DNA of 64,000 bases, from assembly GCF_001403875.1 (NCBI RefSeq), contig NZ_LN884292.1, positions 57,440 through 121,439 on the forward strand. The letters are read 5' to 3'. This DNA is from Paenibacillus ihumii. Its GTDB lineage: Bacteria > Bacillota > Bacilli > Paenibacillales > Paenibacillaceae. A program made the position numbers and the translations under genes. Shown one piece after another: positions 46,070 through 54,761 of this stretch. The notes beneath the pieces are model-generated. The model worked only from the letters and a program-made list of their open reading frames with translations. It did no database searches and was not told the origin of the DNA. Numbering within the stretch: the first letter of the stretch is position 1; each line of letters starts with the position of its first letter.

Positions 46070-46264
46070 TCCGCGATTCAACTTTACGACCGGTTGCCCA
46101 TGATGTGACCACACGTTCTTGGCCTCCGGCCGCTCATGATGTGACCAATACGGTTTCGGCCTCCCGCTGCTCATGATGTGACCAATACGCTCTACCTCTC
46201 TTTTACGCCAAGCATGAATTGCGAGTTTCTCGTTCCAGTGAGCATGAATCGTGGATTTCTTAGT
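46070..46264. repeat. Degenerate ~39-bp tandem array and leader block before copy C
   Basis: Three units built on CATGATGTGACCAATACG followed by a C/T-rich part (for example GGCCTCCCGCTGCT), then a ~64-bp block beginning TTTTACGCCAAGCATGAA. The same order array, TTTTACGCC block, 188-bp element recurs at 46455-46862, so the locus has a higher-order duplication of about 410 bp. Confidence 0.75.
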
Positions 46265-46451
46265 CTAAATGGAATTATAGTAGTTAGTTTTCTGCGTCAA
46301 AGAAAGGAAAGCAGATTTAAATGGATTTCATGTCGTTAGAAGAAGGGAAACAGTCCATCATGGGCGGAATTCTTGATTTTAAATGCATGAAATCCATCTA
46401 ATCTATTGAACTATTCGTTTAGAGCATCATTAGATACATGAATTCCATTTA
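46265..46451 (+). repeat. 188-bp intergenic element, copy C
   Basis: Starts CTAAATGGAATTATAG and ends ATGAATTCCATTTA. Four related motifs occur: two as ATGGATTT-like in the first half and two inverted in the second, so outer ends and inner arms can form nested stems. Very similar to copy D. Confidence 0.88.
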
Positions 46452-46454
46452 CAC

Positions 46455-46674
46455 CTCCGATTGCCTTAGATGTAACCAAGCATGCCTTTACCTCCGCCGA
46501 TTGCTTAGATGTAACCAAGCGGCCTTTACCTCCGCCGATTGCTTAGATGTGGCCAAACACGTCTTCACCTCCGATTGCCCTTGATGTGATTAAGCAAGCT
46601 CTCCATCCCCTTTTTACGCCGAGCATGAATCGCGGGTTTCTCGTTCTAATGAGCATGAAACTGGATTTTCTAGT
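46455..46674. repeat. Degenerate ~36-bp tandem array and leader block before copy D
   Basis: Four units of the form TTAGATGTAACCAAGC, then a C-rich part (TTTACCTCCGCCGATTGC), followed by the second TTTTACGCC block (46612-46674). The units resemble those of the first array but have diverged, so the two arrays expanded separately after duplication or mutate fast. Confidence 0.75.
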
Positions 46675-46862
46675 CTAAATGGATTTATAGTAGTTAGTTT
46701 CTGCATCAAAGAAAGGAAAGCAGATTTAAATGGATTTCATATCGTTAAAAGAAAGGAGACTGTCCATCATGGGCGGGATTCTTGATTTTAAATGCATGAA
46801 ATCCATCAAATCTATTGAACTACTCATTTAGAGCATCAATTAGATACATGAATTCCATTTAG
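46675..46862 (+). repeat. 188-bp intergenic element, copy D
   Basis: Starts CTAAATGGATTTATAG and ends ATGAATTCCATTTAG, giving a clean terminal inverted repeat CTAAATGGA / TCCATTTAG. Inner arms AAATGGATTTCAT and ATGAAATCCAT are also complementary. Best-preserved copy. Confidence 0.88.
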
Positions 46863-47115
46863 TGTTCGAGTTCCGCAGCTTATGATTGAGTTCGACAGCT
46901 TGTGTTCGAGTTCCGCAGCTTATGATTGAGTTCGACATCTTATGATTGAGTTCGACAGCTTGTGTTTGAGTTCCGCAGTTTATAATTGAGTTCGATAGCT
47001 GATGTCCGAGTTTGATAGGTACGTTTGAGTTCGACAACATATGTTCGAGTTCAATTTATGAGTTCGACAGCTTATGTTCTAGTTCGGCAGTTTATGTTTG
47101 AGTTCAAAGCTCGTT
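46863..47115. repeat. ~21-bp tandem array (GAGTTCGACAGCTTATG type)
   Basis: About twelve degenerate copies of a 20-24-bp unit approximated by TTCGAGTTCGACAGCTTATG. The inverse motif occurs beside copy B at 13205-13389. Short open frames across it are repeat artefacts. No direct-repeat/spacer regularity of a CRISPR array is present. Confidence 0.8.
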
Positions 47116-47441
47116 AGCTAATATTAGGATGAGCCAAAGAAATGGGATTCCGGCAAGGAGAAATTGATTCCGCAGAAACGGATAGCTTTCTAAAATAAAG
47201 GGGCGCCGCCCCTCTGTCATTTATGATGCCTTTTGGGAGAGCCCTGTCTTTTTATCAGGATGCATGAACCGCCTGCCCTCCGGCTTATGATGTGTAGGGA
47301 AGCTCTCAGAGAATAGTACAGGCTGCATGGCAATCTCCAGCCGGCCGCAACGGAAGCGGATTGTTTCGTTATAGCGCGGGGAGTATAATTTAAAGTGCAG
47401 TACATATTTTAAGGGATAAAAGAATCAGGGAGGCATGCTGC
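47116..47441. other. Non-coding stretch before the alcohol dehydrogenase gene
   Basis: Contains a small perfect hairpin AGGGGCG / CGCCCCT at about 47200-47215; otherwise I see no gene, promoter pair or repeat I can support. GGGAGTATAATTTAAAG at 47380-47396 includes a TATAAT that may be the -10 box for the dehydrogenase gene. Confidence 0.4.
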
Positions 47442-48605
47442 ATGAACTCTTTTCAATTTCATAACCCGACCAGGCTTATTTTCGGCAAAGGGCAGGTAGC
47501 GGCACTGAAGACGGAGGTTCCCAAATATGGAAAAAGGGTGCTTCTCGTCTACGGCGGAGGCAGTATTAAGCGGAATGGACTCTATGATCAGGTTAATGCC
47601 CAGCTTAAGGAAATCGGTGCAGAGGTGACTGAGCTGGCCGGCGTCGAGCCGAATCCTCGCTTGTCGACCGTTCACCGCGGCGTCGATTTGTGCAAGGCGA
47701 AGGAGATCGAGCTGATTCTCGCGGTAGGCGGAGGCAGCGTGCTGGATTGTGCCAAGGCGATTGCTGCGGGAGCTAAATACGACGGAGATATGTGGGACTT
47801 TGCCGAGCGCAAGGCCATTCCTAAGGCGGCTCTTCCGCTCGGTACCGTGCTGACGATGGCGGCTACCGGTTCGGAGATGAACGGCAGCTCGGTCATAACA
47901 AACGATGCGACCGATGAGAAGCTGGGCTGGGGCAGCCCGCTCGTATACCCGGCCTTCTCGATTCTTGATCCAGAGAACACGTTTACTTTGCCAAAGGATC
48001 AGACGGTTTACGGTATTGTCGATATGATGTCACATGTGTTTGAGCATTATTTTCATAAGGAAGCCAACACGCTGCTGCAGGATGAATTCTGCGAGGCGCT
48101 GCTTCGCACAGTCATGGAGACCGCGCCCAAGCTGATCGAGGATCTGGAGAGCTTCGACCACCGGGAGACCATTCTGCTGTGCGGCACCATGGCACTGAAT
48201 GGAGTGCTGAATATGGGGCTATCCGGCGATTGGGCAACCCACAACATCGAGCATGCCGTGTCTGCCGTATATGATATTCCACACGGGGGCGGCCTCGCTA
48301 TCCTGTTTCCGAACTGGATGAGTCATAACCTGCACCATGACGTACCCCGCTTCAAACGGCTGGCAGTGAAGGTGTTCGGAGTCGATCCGCATGGCAAGAG
48401 CGATCAGCAGACGGCCGAGGAGGGAATCGCAGCGCTCCGCGCGTTCTGGGCATCGATCGGCGCTCCGAGCCGGCTTGCGGATTACGGCATCGATGACAGC
48501 AAGCTGGAGCTGATGGCTGACAAGGCGATGCGCTTCGGACCGTTCGGAAATTTTGCGAAGCTGGATAAAGAGGACGTTCTGGCCATTTACCGCCGTTCCC
48601 TGTAA
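47442..48605 (+). CDS. Iron-containing alcohol dehydrogenase (YugJ/BdhA-like)
   Basis: 387-residue NAD(P)H-dependent group III alcohol dehydrogenase, butanol-dehydrogenase subfamily. Nucleotide-binding [15 protein letters not shown], and the metal-ligand region with Asp, His, His and His residues in [14 protein letters not shown] and [22 protein letters not shown] are complete. AGGGAGGCATGCTGC precedes the ATG. Probably reduces an aldehyde during fermentation or detoxification; substrate unknown. Confidence 0.94.
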   Translation: MNSFQFHNPTRLIFGKGQVAALKTEVPKYGKRVLLVYGGGSIKRNGLYDQVNAQLKEIGAEVTELAGVEPNPRLSTVHRGVDLCKAKEIELILAVGGGSVLDCAKAIAAGAKYDGDMWDFAERKAIPKAALPLGTVLTMAATGSEMNGSSVITNDATDEKLGWGSPLVYPAFSILDPENTFTLPKDQTVYGIVDMMSHVFEHYFHKEANTLLQDEFCEALLRTVMETAPKLIEDLESFDHRETILLCGTMALNGVLNMGLSGDWATHNIEHAVSAVYDIPHGGGLAILFPNWMSHNLHHDVPRFKRLAVKVFGVDPHGKSDQQTAEEGIAALRAFWASIGAPSRLADYGIDDSKLELMADKAMRFGPFGNFAKLDKEDVLAIYRRSL

Positions 48606-48680
48606 CGTGCGAGCCTGTCTTATTTGGAGGCGGCCGCGGCTTAGAACATTAGAATTTGTCGAAGTCTGACATGAATATTT

Positions 48681-48722
48681 GCCGAGCAAGGAGACCTCTG
48701 TTTCCCTGCCCGGCTTTTTTTG
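48681..48722 (+). terminator. Terminator after the alcohol dehydrogenase gene
   Basis: GCCGAGCAAGG pairs with CCCTGCCCGGC (one mismatch and one wobble) and is followed by seven T. Confidence 0.8.
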
Positions 48723-48872
48723 CGCTTTCAGGGCTTTCCCCTTCGATCGGCATAAGATACGTAGGCCGCATGTGGTCGACCGACCGCCGTCATGCAGTGA
48801 AGCACCGCGCGCTGGGAGCTGCGCGCGGTTCGCGCATAGGCGGCGGATTTGCTTGCTTAATTGCCAAACGAA

Positions 48873-48899
48873 CGAAACGAAACCACTTCCTGTTACGTA
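48873..48899 (+). promoter_or_regulatory. Candidate SigW promoter of yuaF-floT
   Basis: CGAAAC at 48873-48878, 17-bp spacer and CGTA at 48896-48899, matching the extracytoplasmic SigW consensus TGAAAC-N16/17-CGTA at all but one position. In Bacillus the yuaF-floT operon is known to be SigW-controlled, which supports the call. Confidence 0.7.
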
Positions 48900-48938
48900 T
48901 TACTAAATATATACACATCCAGAAAGGAGGGGCTGCAG

Positions 48939-49481
48939 GTGGAGGCCATGTTCTGGAGCTGTTTGCTCGGCGGGGCCGTATTCGCTCTGCTTAGCGTCAT
49001 TTTGGGAGATATCGTTGGCAGCTGGCTGGACGGGATATTCGACATATTCTCCGTCGACTTCTTAAAGCCGATTATTCTGGCTTCCGCAGTTACTACGTAC
49101 GGGGGAACCGGCATTCTGCTGGTCCGCTATACTGCGCTTGGTCCGGCAGCTGTCGTCGTATTGTCTGTCCTGATTGCTTTATTGATGTCGGTGGTCATTT
49201 ATTTTGCCTATGTGAAGCCGATGGAGAACAGCGAGAACTCGACAGGCTTCTCGGCAGCTGAACTTCCGGGCAAGCTGGGTGAAGTGACCGTGCCGATCCC
49301 GGCGTCGGGATTCGGGGAGATCATGGTCAATTTTGTGGCAGGCAACACGCTACATATTGCATCAAGCTGGGACAATACGGAAATTCCAGCGGGCACGCTG
49401 GTTGTCGTCATTGATTACAAGGACGGCGTAGTGCAGGTATCAAGGCTTTACGAGAATGGACAGGAAAGGGAGATGGTGTGA
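48939..49481 (+). CDS. yuaF: NfeD-like membrane protein, flotillin partner (YuaF)
   Basis: 180 residues. GTG at 48939 lies 6 nt after AAAGGAGGGG and is preferred over upstream in-frame starts. Three hydrophobic segments (about 3-25, 45-65 and 70-95) are followed by a soluble OB-fold domain (LGEVTVPIPASGFGEIMVNF ... GTLVVVIDYKDGVVQVSRLY). Its stop overlaps the first base of floT. YuaF-type proteins co-localise with flotillin in membrane microdomains and influence fluidity responses. Confidence 0.88.
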   Translation: MEAMFWSCLLGGAVFALLSVILGDIVGSWLDGIFDIFSVDFLKPIILASAVTTYGGTGILLVRYTALGPAAVVVLSVLIALLMSVVIYFAYVKPMENSENSTGFSAAELPGKLGEVTVPIPASGFGEIMVNFVAGNTLHIASSWDNTEIPAGTLVVVIDYKDGVVQVSRLYENGQEREMV

Positions 49482-51085
49482 TGTTTTTTGAGGGGATTCC
49501 TGATTTTTTGTTGATTCCACTGATCATTGTGGCTGTTATCGTTGTTCTCGGCCTGGCTTTCTGGGCCAGATATCGGACGGTAAGCCCGGACGAGGCGATG
49601 ATCGTTACAGGTTCTTTCCTCGGCAATAAAAATATTTCTGTGGACGATACGGGCCGCAAAATCAAAATCGTCCGCGGGGGCGGGGCATTTATCTGGCCGA
49701 TTTTTCAGAAGGCGGAGTTCATGTCTTTGCTGTCCCACAAGCTGGACGTCATGACGCCGGAGGTATATACCGAGCAAGGCGTGCCGGTATCCGCTGACGG
49801 GGTTGCGATCATCAAGGTGGGCAGTACCGTAGAGGACGTGGCCACGGCCGCCGAGCAGTTCATGGGCAAGCCTATCGAATCGCTTAAAGGAGAAGCCCAG
49901 GAAGTGCTGGAGGGACATCTTCGTTCGATTCTCGGATCGATGACCGTTGAGGAGGTCTACCGCAACCGGGACAAATTCGCCCAGGAGGTACAGGGCGTCG
50001 CCGCGAGAGACCTGAAGAAGATGGGGCTGCAGATCGTCTCCTTCACGATCAAGGACGTCCGCGACAAGCACGGTTATTTGGAGGCGCTCGGTAAGCCGCG
50101 CATCGCCGCGGTTAAGCGGGATGCCGAGATCGCAGAAGCTGAAGCGGTTCGCGATGCGCGGATTCAGAAGGCTGCGGCCGAGGAATCCGGGCAGAAGGCG
50201 GAACTGCTGCGCGACACGAATATTGCCGAAGCGACCAAGGAGAAGGAGCTGAAGATCGCATCCTTCAAGAAGGAGCAGGATACAGCGAAGGCCGAGGCGG
50301 ACCAGGCCTACCATATCCAGGAGGCCCGTGCGAAGCAGACGATGGTCGAGGAGCAGATGAAGGTCGAGCTCGTGCGCAAGGAGCGGGAGATCGATCTGCA
50401 GGATAAAGAGATTATGGTTCGGCAGAAGCAGTATGACGCCGAGGTCAAGAAGAAGGCCGACGCTGACCGCTATGCGGTAGAGCAGGCGGCGGAAGCTGAG
50501 AAGGCGCGCAGAATGCGGGAGGCCGACGCGCTGCAGTACTCCATCGAGACGCAAGCCAAGGCTTCCGCAGAGCAGAAGCGCCTCGAAGGTCTGGCTATTG
50601 CCGATGCCGAACGGGCAAAAGGGACGGCCGACGCAGAGATTATCCGGCTGCGAGGGCTTGCCGAAGCCGAGGCGAAGGAGAAGCTGGCTGAGGCATTCCA
50701 GAAGTTCGGCGAGGCCGCGATTCTGGATATCGTTGTGAAAATGCTGCCTGAGCTTGCCGAGAAAATCGCCGGTCCGATTTCGTCCATCGATAAGCTGACC
50801 GTCGTCGACACCGGCAAAGGAGAGGGCGCAGCCCGGGTAAGCAACTATGTTACCGAGCTTATGGCTACCGCGCCGGAAATGCTCAAGAGCGTATCCGGCA
50901 TCGAGCTGGACCGGCTGATCAAGGGCCTGACGCAGGGCAAGGCTCTGCCGGCAGCTTCTGCCAAGGCACCGGCAGCCGCGGGTTCATCCAGTGCATCAGC
51001 CGCACCTGCTTCTTCACTGACAGGAGGCTCTGCCAACGCGCCTGTCGTTCAGGAGAGCGCCGCTTCCTCGGAGCAGAATTCCTGA
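49481..51085 (+). CDS. floT: Flotillin (FloT/YuaG)
   Basis: 534-residue scaffold protein of functional membrane microdomains. Domains in order: an N-terminal membrane segment (about 6-28), the SPFH/PHB domain (about 35-200), a long Glu/Ala/Lys-rich coiled coil with AEAE repeats (about 205-400), and a Ser/Ala/Pro-rich C-terminal tail. ATG 49481 shares one base with the yuaF stop. In Bacillus FloT organises kinases, secretion and envelope-stress responses. The low-complexity tail is longer than I recall for Bacillus FloT, which may be a lineage feature. Confidence 0.95.
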   Translation: MFFEGIPDFLLIPLIIVAVIVVLGLAFWARYRTVSPDEAMIVTGSFLGNKNISVDDTGRKIKIVRGGGAFIWPIFQKAEFMSLLSHKLDVMTPEVYTEQGVPVSADGVAIIKVGSTVEDVATAAEQFMGKPIESLKGEAQEVLEGHLRSILGSMTVEEVYRNRDKFAQEVQGVAARDLKKMGLQIVSFTIKDVRDKHGYLEALGKPRIAAVKRDAEIAEAEAVRDARIQKAAAEESGQKAELLRDTNIAEATKEKELKIASFKKEQDTAKAEADQAYHIQEARAKQTMVEEQMKVELVRKEREIDLQDKEIMVRQKQYDAEVKKKADADRYAVEQAAEAEKARRMREADALQYSIETQAKASAEQKRLEGLAIADAERAKGTADAEIIRLRGLAEAEAKEKLAEAFQKFGEAAILDIVVKMLPELAEKIAGPISSIDKLTVVDTGKGEGAARVSNYVTELMATAPEMLKSVSGIELDRLIKGLTQGKALPAASAKAPAAAGSSSASAAPASSLTGGSANAPVVQESAASSEQNS

Positions 51086-51156
51086 TTCCATACCAAGGAT
51101 ATGCTTGATTATGGAGAGCAGTGGCTCCAGCATGCACTGTAAGTTAAATCTGCATA

Positions 51157-51185
51157 GCGTCTCGCCGAAAGGCGGGACGCTTTTA
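51157..51185 (+). terminator. Terminator after floT
   Basis: GCGTCTCGCC / GGCGGGACGC stem with a GAAA tetraloop, followed by TTTTAT. Confidence 0.9.
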
Positions 51186-51263
51186 TATTAGGCCATACTA
51201 TGATAAAATTTATTATTCGTAGGCTAGGAATTATGTACAATTGTAGGCAAGTGAGGTGCAACT

Positions 51264-52106
51264 GTGAGCAGGCTGCATATAGCCAAGGCGCTGAATAACA
51301 ACGTAATTATCGCGAATCATCCCGAGCATGGCGAGGTCGTCGTCATCGGCAAGGGCATCGGCTTCAACCGCAGGCAGGGCGACTCGATTCCGCTGGATGC
51401 GGTGGAGAAGATGTTCATTCTGAAGGATCAGCGGGAGCAGGAGCAGTACAAGCAGCTCGTTCCCCAGGTCGATGAACAATTGATCGAAGTGATTGGGGAA
51501 ATCATTACGTATATATCCCAGAGGACGAATACGGAGCTGAATGAGCATATTCACATCGCGTTAACGGACCACCTTGCGTTTGCCATCAAGCGAGCAGAGC
51601 AGGATATGGCTATCCATAATCCTTTTCTGTTTGAGACGAAGGAGATTTATCCGCAGGAATATGATTTGGCCGAGTATGCCATCGATTTGATTCATGACAG
51701 ATTAGGTGTGGATTTGGGCCAGGACGAGATCGGCTTCGTCGCCCTTCATATCAACAGCGCCATGACGAACCGGCATGTCAGCGAGGTCCGGGAGCATACG
51801 CGGCTGATCGCGGATCTTGTCAATATGGTGGAGGAAGAGCTGAAGATGAGAATTTTGCGCCATTCGCTGGATTACTCCCGCCTGCTGACCCATTTAAGAT
51901 TCGCTATCGAACGGGTTCGCCGCGGGGAGAAGGTTGCCGTCGTCGAAAAATTAGAATCGCTGCTAAGTCAGGAATACCCGGAACTGTACAAGCTGGCCGG
52001 AAAGTTGACGAAGGTGATGGAGCAAAGGCTGAGAAAGCCGGTATATCAGGCTGAAATCAGCTATTTGACCATGCATTTGCACCGTCTTACGGTCCACCAC
52101 AAGTAG
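51264..52106 (+). CDS. glcT: PtsGHI operon antiterminator GlcT (BglG/SacY family)
   Basis: 280-residue RNA-binding antiterminator. The N-terminal ~58-residue CAT domain (SRLHIAKALNNNVIIANH ... GKGIGFNRRQGDSI) binds the RAT element in the ptsG leader. Two PTS regulation domains follow with conserved histidines in LTDHLAFAIKR, FVALHINSA and the second PRD. GTG start at 51264 after GTGAGGTG. It lies immediately before ptsG and its leader as in Bacillus, and is inactivated by PtsG-dependent phosphorylation when glucose is absent (known for the family). Confidence 0.94.
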   Translation: MSRLHIAKALNNNVIIANHPEHGEVVVIGKGIGFNRRQGDSIPLDAVEKMFILKDQREQEQYKQLVPQVDEQLIEVIGEIITYISQRTNTELNEHIHIALTDHLAFAIKRAEQDMAIHNPFLFETKEIYPQEYDLAEYAIDLIHDRLGVDLGQDEIGFVALHINSAMTNRHVSEVREHTRLIADLVNMVEEELKMRILRHSLDYSRLLTHLRFAIERVRRGEKVAVVEKLESLLSQEYPELYKLAGKLTKVMEQRLRKPVYQAEISYLTMHLHRLTVHHK

Positions 52107-52111
52107 AATGC

Positions 52112-52141
52112 TTGACACTGATTCAACCTTCTTGCTATACT
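52112..52141 (+). promoter_or_regulatory. SigA-type promoter of ptsG
   Basis: TTGACA at 52112-52117 and TATACT at 52136-52141 with an 18-bp spacer, directly behind glcT and upstream of the RAT element. Confidence 0.85.
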
Positions 52142-52172
52142 CAAATCGATAGACAACAATAGCATATGACAA

Positions 52173-52296
52173 TGTGTAACTGATTCGATCAGGCATGAGT
52201 TGATTAAAGTACTTTGATTGCATTTCCATAATGCGGGGTATTATAACCGTAGGAGATTGCAAGTCATTAGTGGCTTTTATTAGCTGATGCCTTTTT
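52173..52296 (+). promoter_or_regulatory. RAT antiterminator element and overlapping terminator before ptsG
   Basis: The RAT-like motif starts near 52174 with GTGTAACTGATTCGATCAGG and continues CATGAGTTGATTAAAG to 52209. Its 3' part can pair with CTTTTATTAGCTGATGCCT at 52274-52292 to form a long terminator stem followed by TTTTT. The two structures are mutually exclusive, the usual layout for GlcT control of ptsG. Confidence 0.85.
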
Positions 52297-52341
52297 GCTG
52301 TTGTTAAGACAATTAGAGAGAAACCATACAGGAGGATGGAT

Positions 52342-54402
52342 ATGTTTAAACGCTTTTTTGGCGTCCTGCAGCGGGTAGGTAAGGCATTGATGCTCCCTGT
52401 AGCGCTGCTGCCGGCAGCCGGATTGCTGCTGGGAATCGGCAGCATGCTGGTCAATCCGGATTTCCTAAATCTTGTTCCAGCCATGGATAATGCCACGGTG
52501 AACGCTATTGCTACGGTAATGATGAACGCAGGGGATATCGTATTCACGAATCTGGCGCTGTTGTTCGCCGTCGGGGTAGCTGTCGGCCTTGCCGGTGGAG
52601 ACGGGGTTGCTGGGCTAGCTGCCATTATAGGCTATCTGGTGATGAACGTGACCATGGGCACCGTTATCGGAATTACGCCTGCGATGGTAGGGGAAGACCC
52701 AGCATACGCCAGTATCCTCGGCATTCCGACTCTGGGGACAGGTGTTTTCGGAGGGATCATTGTCGGGATTCTCGCGGCCTCGATGTATAAGCGGTTCTTT
52801 AAAATCGAGCTGCCGTCCTATCTTGGCTTTTTTGCAGGCAAACGCTTTGTGCCGATCATGACCGCTGCAACGTCTTTGCTGCTCGGCCTGCTCATGGTTG
52901 TCATTTGGCCGCCGATCCAGGGGGGGCTAAATGCGGTATCCCACTTTATGCTGGAGCAGAACCGCACGCTGTCAGCCTTCATTTTCGGGATTATTGAGCG
53001 GGGGCTCATTCCGTTTGGTCTCCATCACATCTTCTATTCGCCGTTCTGGTTCGAATTCGGAGAGTATGTAAACCATGCAGGGCAAATCATTCGCGGCGAC
53101 CAGAAAATTTTCATGGCACAGCTTCGCGACGGCGTGGATTTTACCGCCGGTACGTTCATGACAGGGAAATTCCCGTTCATGATGTTCGGATTGCCAGCTG
53201 CAGCATTGGCGATTTATCATGAATCCAAGCCTCAGCATAAGAAATATGTGGCCGGGATCATGGGCTCGGCCGCGCTGACTTCGTTTTTGACGGGGATTAC
53301 GGAGCCGCTCGAGTTCTCGTTCTTGTTCGTAGCCCCGCTGCTGTTCGTCGTACACTGCATATTTGCAGGCTTATCGTTCATGACGATGCAGTTGCTGGAC
53401 GTCAAAATCGGCATGACCTTCTCCGGCGGATTGATTGATTTCCTGATCTTCGGAGTAATTCCCGGACGTACGCCATGGTGGAACGTGATCATCGTCGGAC
53501 TGATTCTCGCCGTGATTTATTACTTCGGCTTCCGGTTCGTGATCCGCAAGTTCAATCTGAAGACACCGGGACGCGAGGATGAAGCGGCTCAAGAGGCCGG
53601 CGCGGAGCAGAAAGGTCCGGTCAAGCAGGATGAGCTGCCGCATAACATTCTCGCCGCGCTTGGCGGCCAGGATAACATCGTTCATCTGGATGCCTGTATT
53701 ACCCGCCTTCGCGTAGAGGTGAAGGAGAAATCCGATGTCGATAAAAACCGCCTTAAAGCGCTGGGCGCTTCTGGAGTTCTGGAAGTTGGCAACAACATTC
53801 AAGCCATCTTTGGCACAAGATCTGATACGATCAAGACTCAAATTGGCGATATAATGGATGGTAAGACCCCGGTAATTTCGCCGGCTGCGGAAGCGGAGAA
53901 GCCTGCAGAGGCTGAACAGCAGGCAGCTCAGGAAGGCAAAGCGATTATCGATGAGGATATCGTGATGCCGGTCAATGGCGAGTTGATGGATATTACGCTG
54001 GTTCCCGATCCTGTCTTCTCCGAAAAAATGACGGGTGACGGATTTGCGGTATTGCCGCAGGAGGGAACGATTTGTTCCCCGGTTTATGGTAAAGTATTCA
54101 ATGTGTTCCCCAGCAAGCATGCGGTCGGCATTCTGTCCGATGGCGGCAAGGAAGTTCTGGTGCATATCGGGGTTAATACCGTAAAGCTGAAGGGACAGGG
54201 CTTTAAAGTGCTTGTAGCGGAAGGCGATTTGGTGGCCGCGGGGCAGCCGATCATGGAAGTGGATATCGCATACGTGAAGGAGAATGCAAAATCCTTGATT
54301 TCGCCGATTATTTTCTCCAATCTTCCTGAAGGCACAATCGTGCAGCTGAATAAAACAGGCGTGCTGAAGGCAGGGGAAGGCAGCATCATTACGATAAAGT
54401 GA
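52342..54402 (+). CDS. ptsG: Glucose-specific PTS transporter EIICBA
   Basis: 686-residue membrane phosphotransferase that imports and phosphorylates glucose. ATG 52342 has AGGAGG 6 nt upstream; the ATG at 52336 touches the ribosome binding site and is rejected. Domains: EIIC (about 1-400, with ITEPLEFSFLFVAPLLF), EIIB (about 425-500, phosphocysteine in DACITRLRVEV) and EIIA (about 535-670, phosphohistidine in VLVHIGVNTVKL). The fused order C-B-A is the Gram-positive form. Confidence 0.97.
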   Translation: MFKRFFGVLQRVGKALMLPVALLPAAGLLLGIGSMLVNPDFLNLVPAMDNATVNAIATVMMNAGDIVFTNLALLFAVGVAVGLAGGDGVAGLAAIIGYLVMNVTMGTVIGITPAMVGEDPAYASILGIPTLGTGVFGGIIVGILAASMYKRFFKIELPSYLGFFAGKRFVPIMTAATSLLLGLLMVVIWPPIQGGLNAVSHFMLEQNRTLSAFIFGIIERGLIPFGLHHIFYSPFWFEFGEYVNHAGQIIRGDQKIFMAQLRDGVDFTAGTFMTGKFPFMMFGLPAAALAIYHESKPQHKKYVAGIMGSAALTSFLTGITEPLEFSFLFVAPLLFVVHCIFAGLSFMTMQLLDVKIGMTFSGGLIDFLIFGVIPGRTPWWNVIIVGLILAVIYYFGFRFVIRKFNLKTPGREDEAAQEAGAEQKGPVKQDELPHNILAALGGQDNIVHLDACITRLRVEVKEKSDVDKNRLKALGASGVLEVGNNIQAIFGTRSDTIKTQIGDIMDGKTPVISPAAEAEKPAEAEQQAAQEGKAIIDEDIVMPVNGELMDITLVPDPVFSEKMTGDGFAVLPQEGTICSPVYGKVFNVFPSKHAVGILSDGGKEVLVHIGVNTVKLKGQGFKVLVAEGDLVAAGQPIMEVDIAYVKENAKSLISPIIFSNLPEGTIVQLNKTGVLKAGEGSIITIK

Positions 54403-54423
54403 AATCAGCAACGGGGTATAACT

Positions 54424-54443
54424 CCCTCATCACGAGATGAGGG
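54424..54443 (+). other. Intercistronic stem-loop ptsG-ptsH
   Basis: CCCTCATC / GATGAGGG perfect stem with ACGA loop, no T run. Probably stabilises or partly uncouples the ptsHI message, which is needed at higher levels (inference). Confidence 0.6.
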
Positions 54444-54485
54444 GATCATATAAATAAATCCAACAGAAAGTGAGATGCATTAACT

Positions 54486-54761
54486 ATGGAAAAAGTATTC
54501 AGAATTACGGATGAAGACGGTATTCATGCACGCCCGGCTACAGCGCTGGTAAATACGGCGAACAAATTCAGCGGAGCTGAAGTATTCGCGGAAGCGAACG
54601 GCAAGAAAGTGACATTGAAGTCCATTCTTGGTGTTCTATCCCTAGGACTAGAGCAAGGCGACCTCATTACGTTAAGTGTTGAAGGAGACAATGCCGCAGA
54701 AGCGCTTCAAGCGCTCACCGATGTGATGGTCAACGAAGGGCTAGGCGAAGTAAATGCTTAA
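54486..54761 (+). CDS. ptsH: Phosphocarrier protein HPr
   Basis: 91-residue general PTS phosphocarrier. The EI-phosphorylated histidine is His14 in DGIHARPAT and the regulatory serine is Ser46 in [11 protein letters not shown], the HPr-kinase site needed for CcpA co-repression, so it is a true HPr and not Crh. AAAGTGAG precedes ATG. The last eight bases overlap ptsI. Confidence 0.97.
   Translation: MEKVFRITDEDGIHARPATALVNTANKFSGAEVFAEANGKKVTLKSILGVLSLGLEQGDLITLSVEGDNAAEALQALTDVMVNEGLGEVNA

Noticed and set aside
46455..47115. CRISPR array
   Set aside because: Units are contiguous and degenerate, with no unique spacers of constant length and no cas genes nearby.
47217..47405. 62-codon minus-strand open frame before the alcohol dehydrogenase gene
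   Set aside because: No ribosome binding site or family resemblance; composition is that of non-coding DNA.
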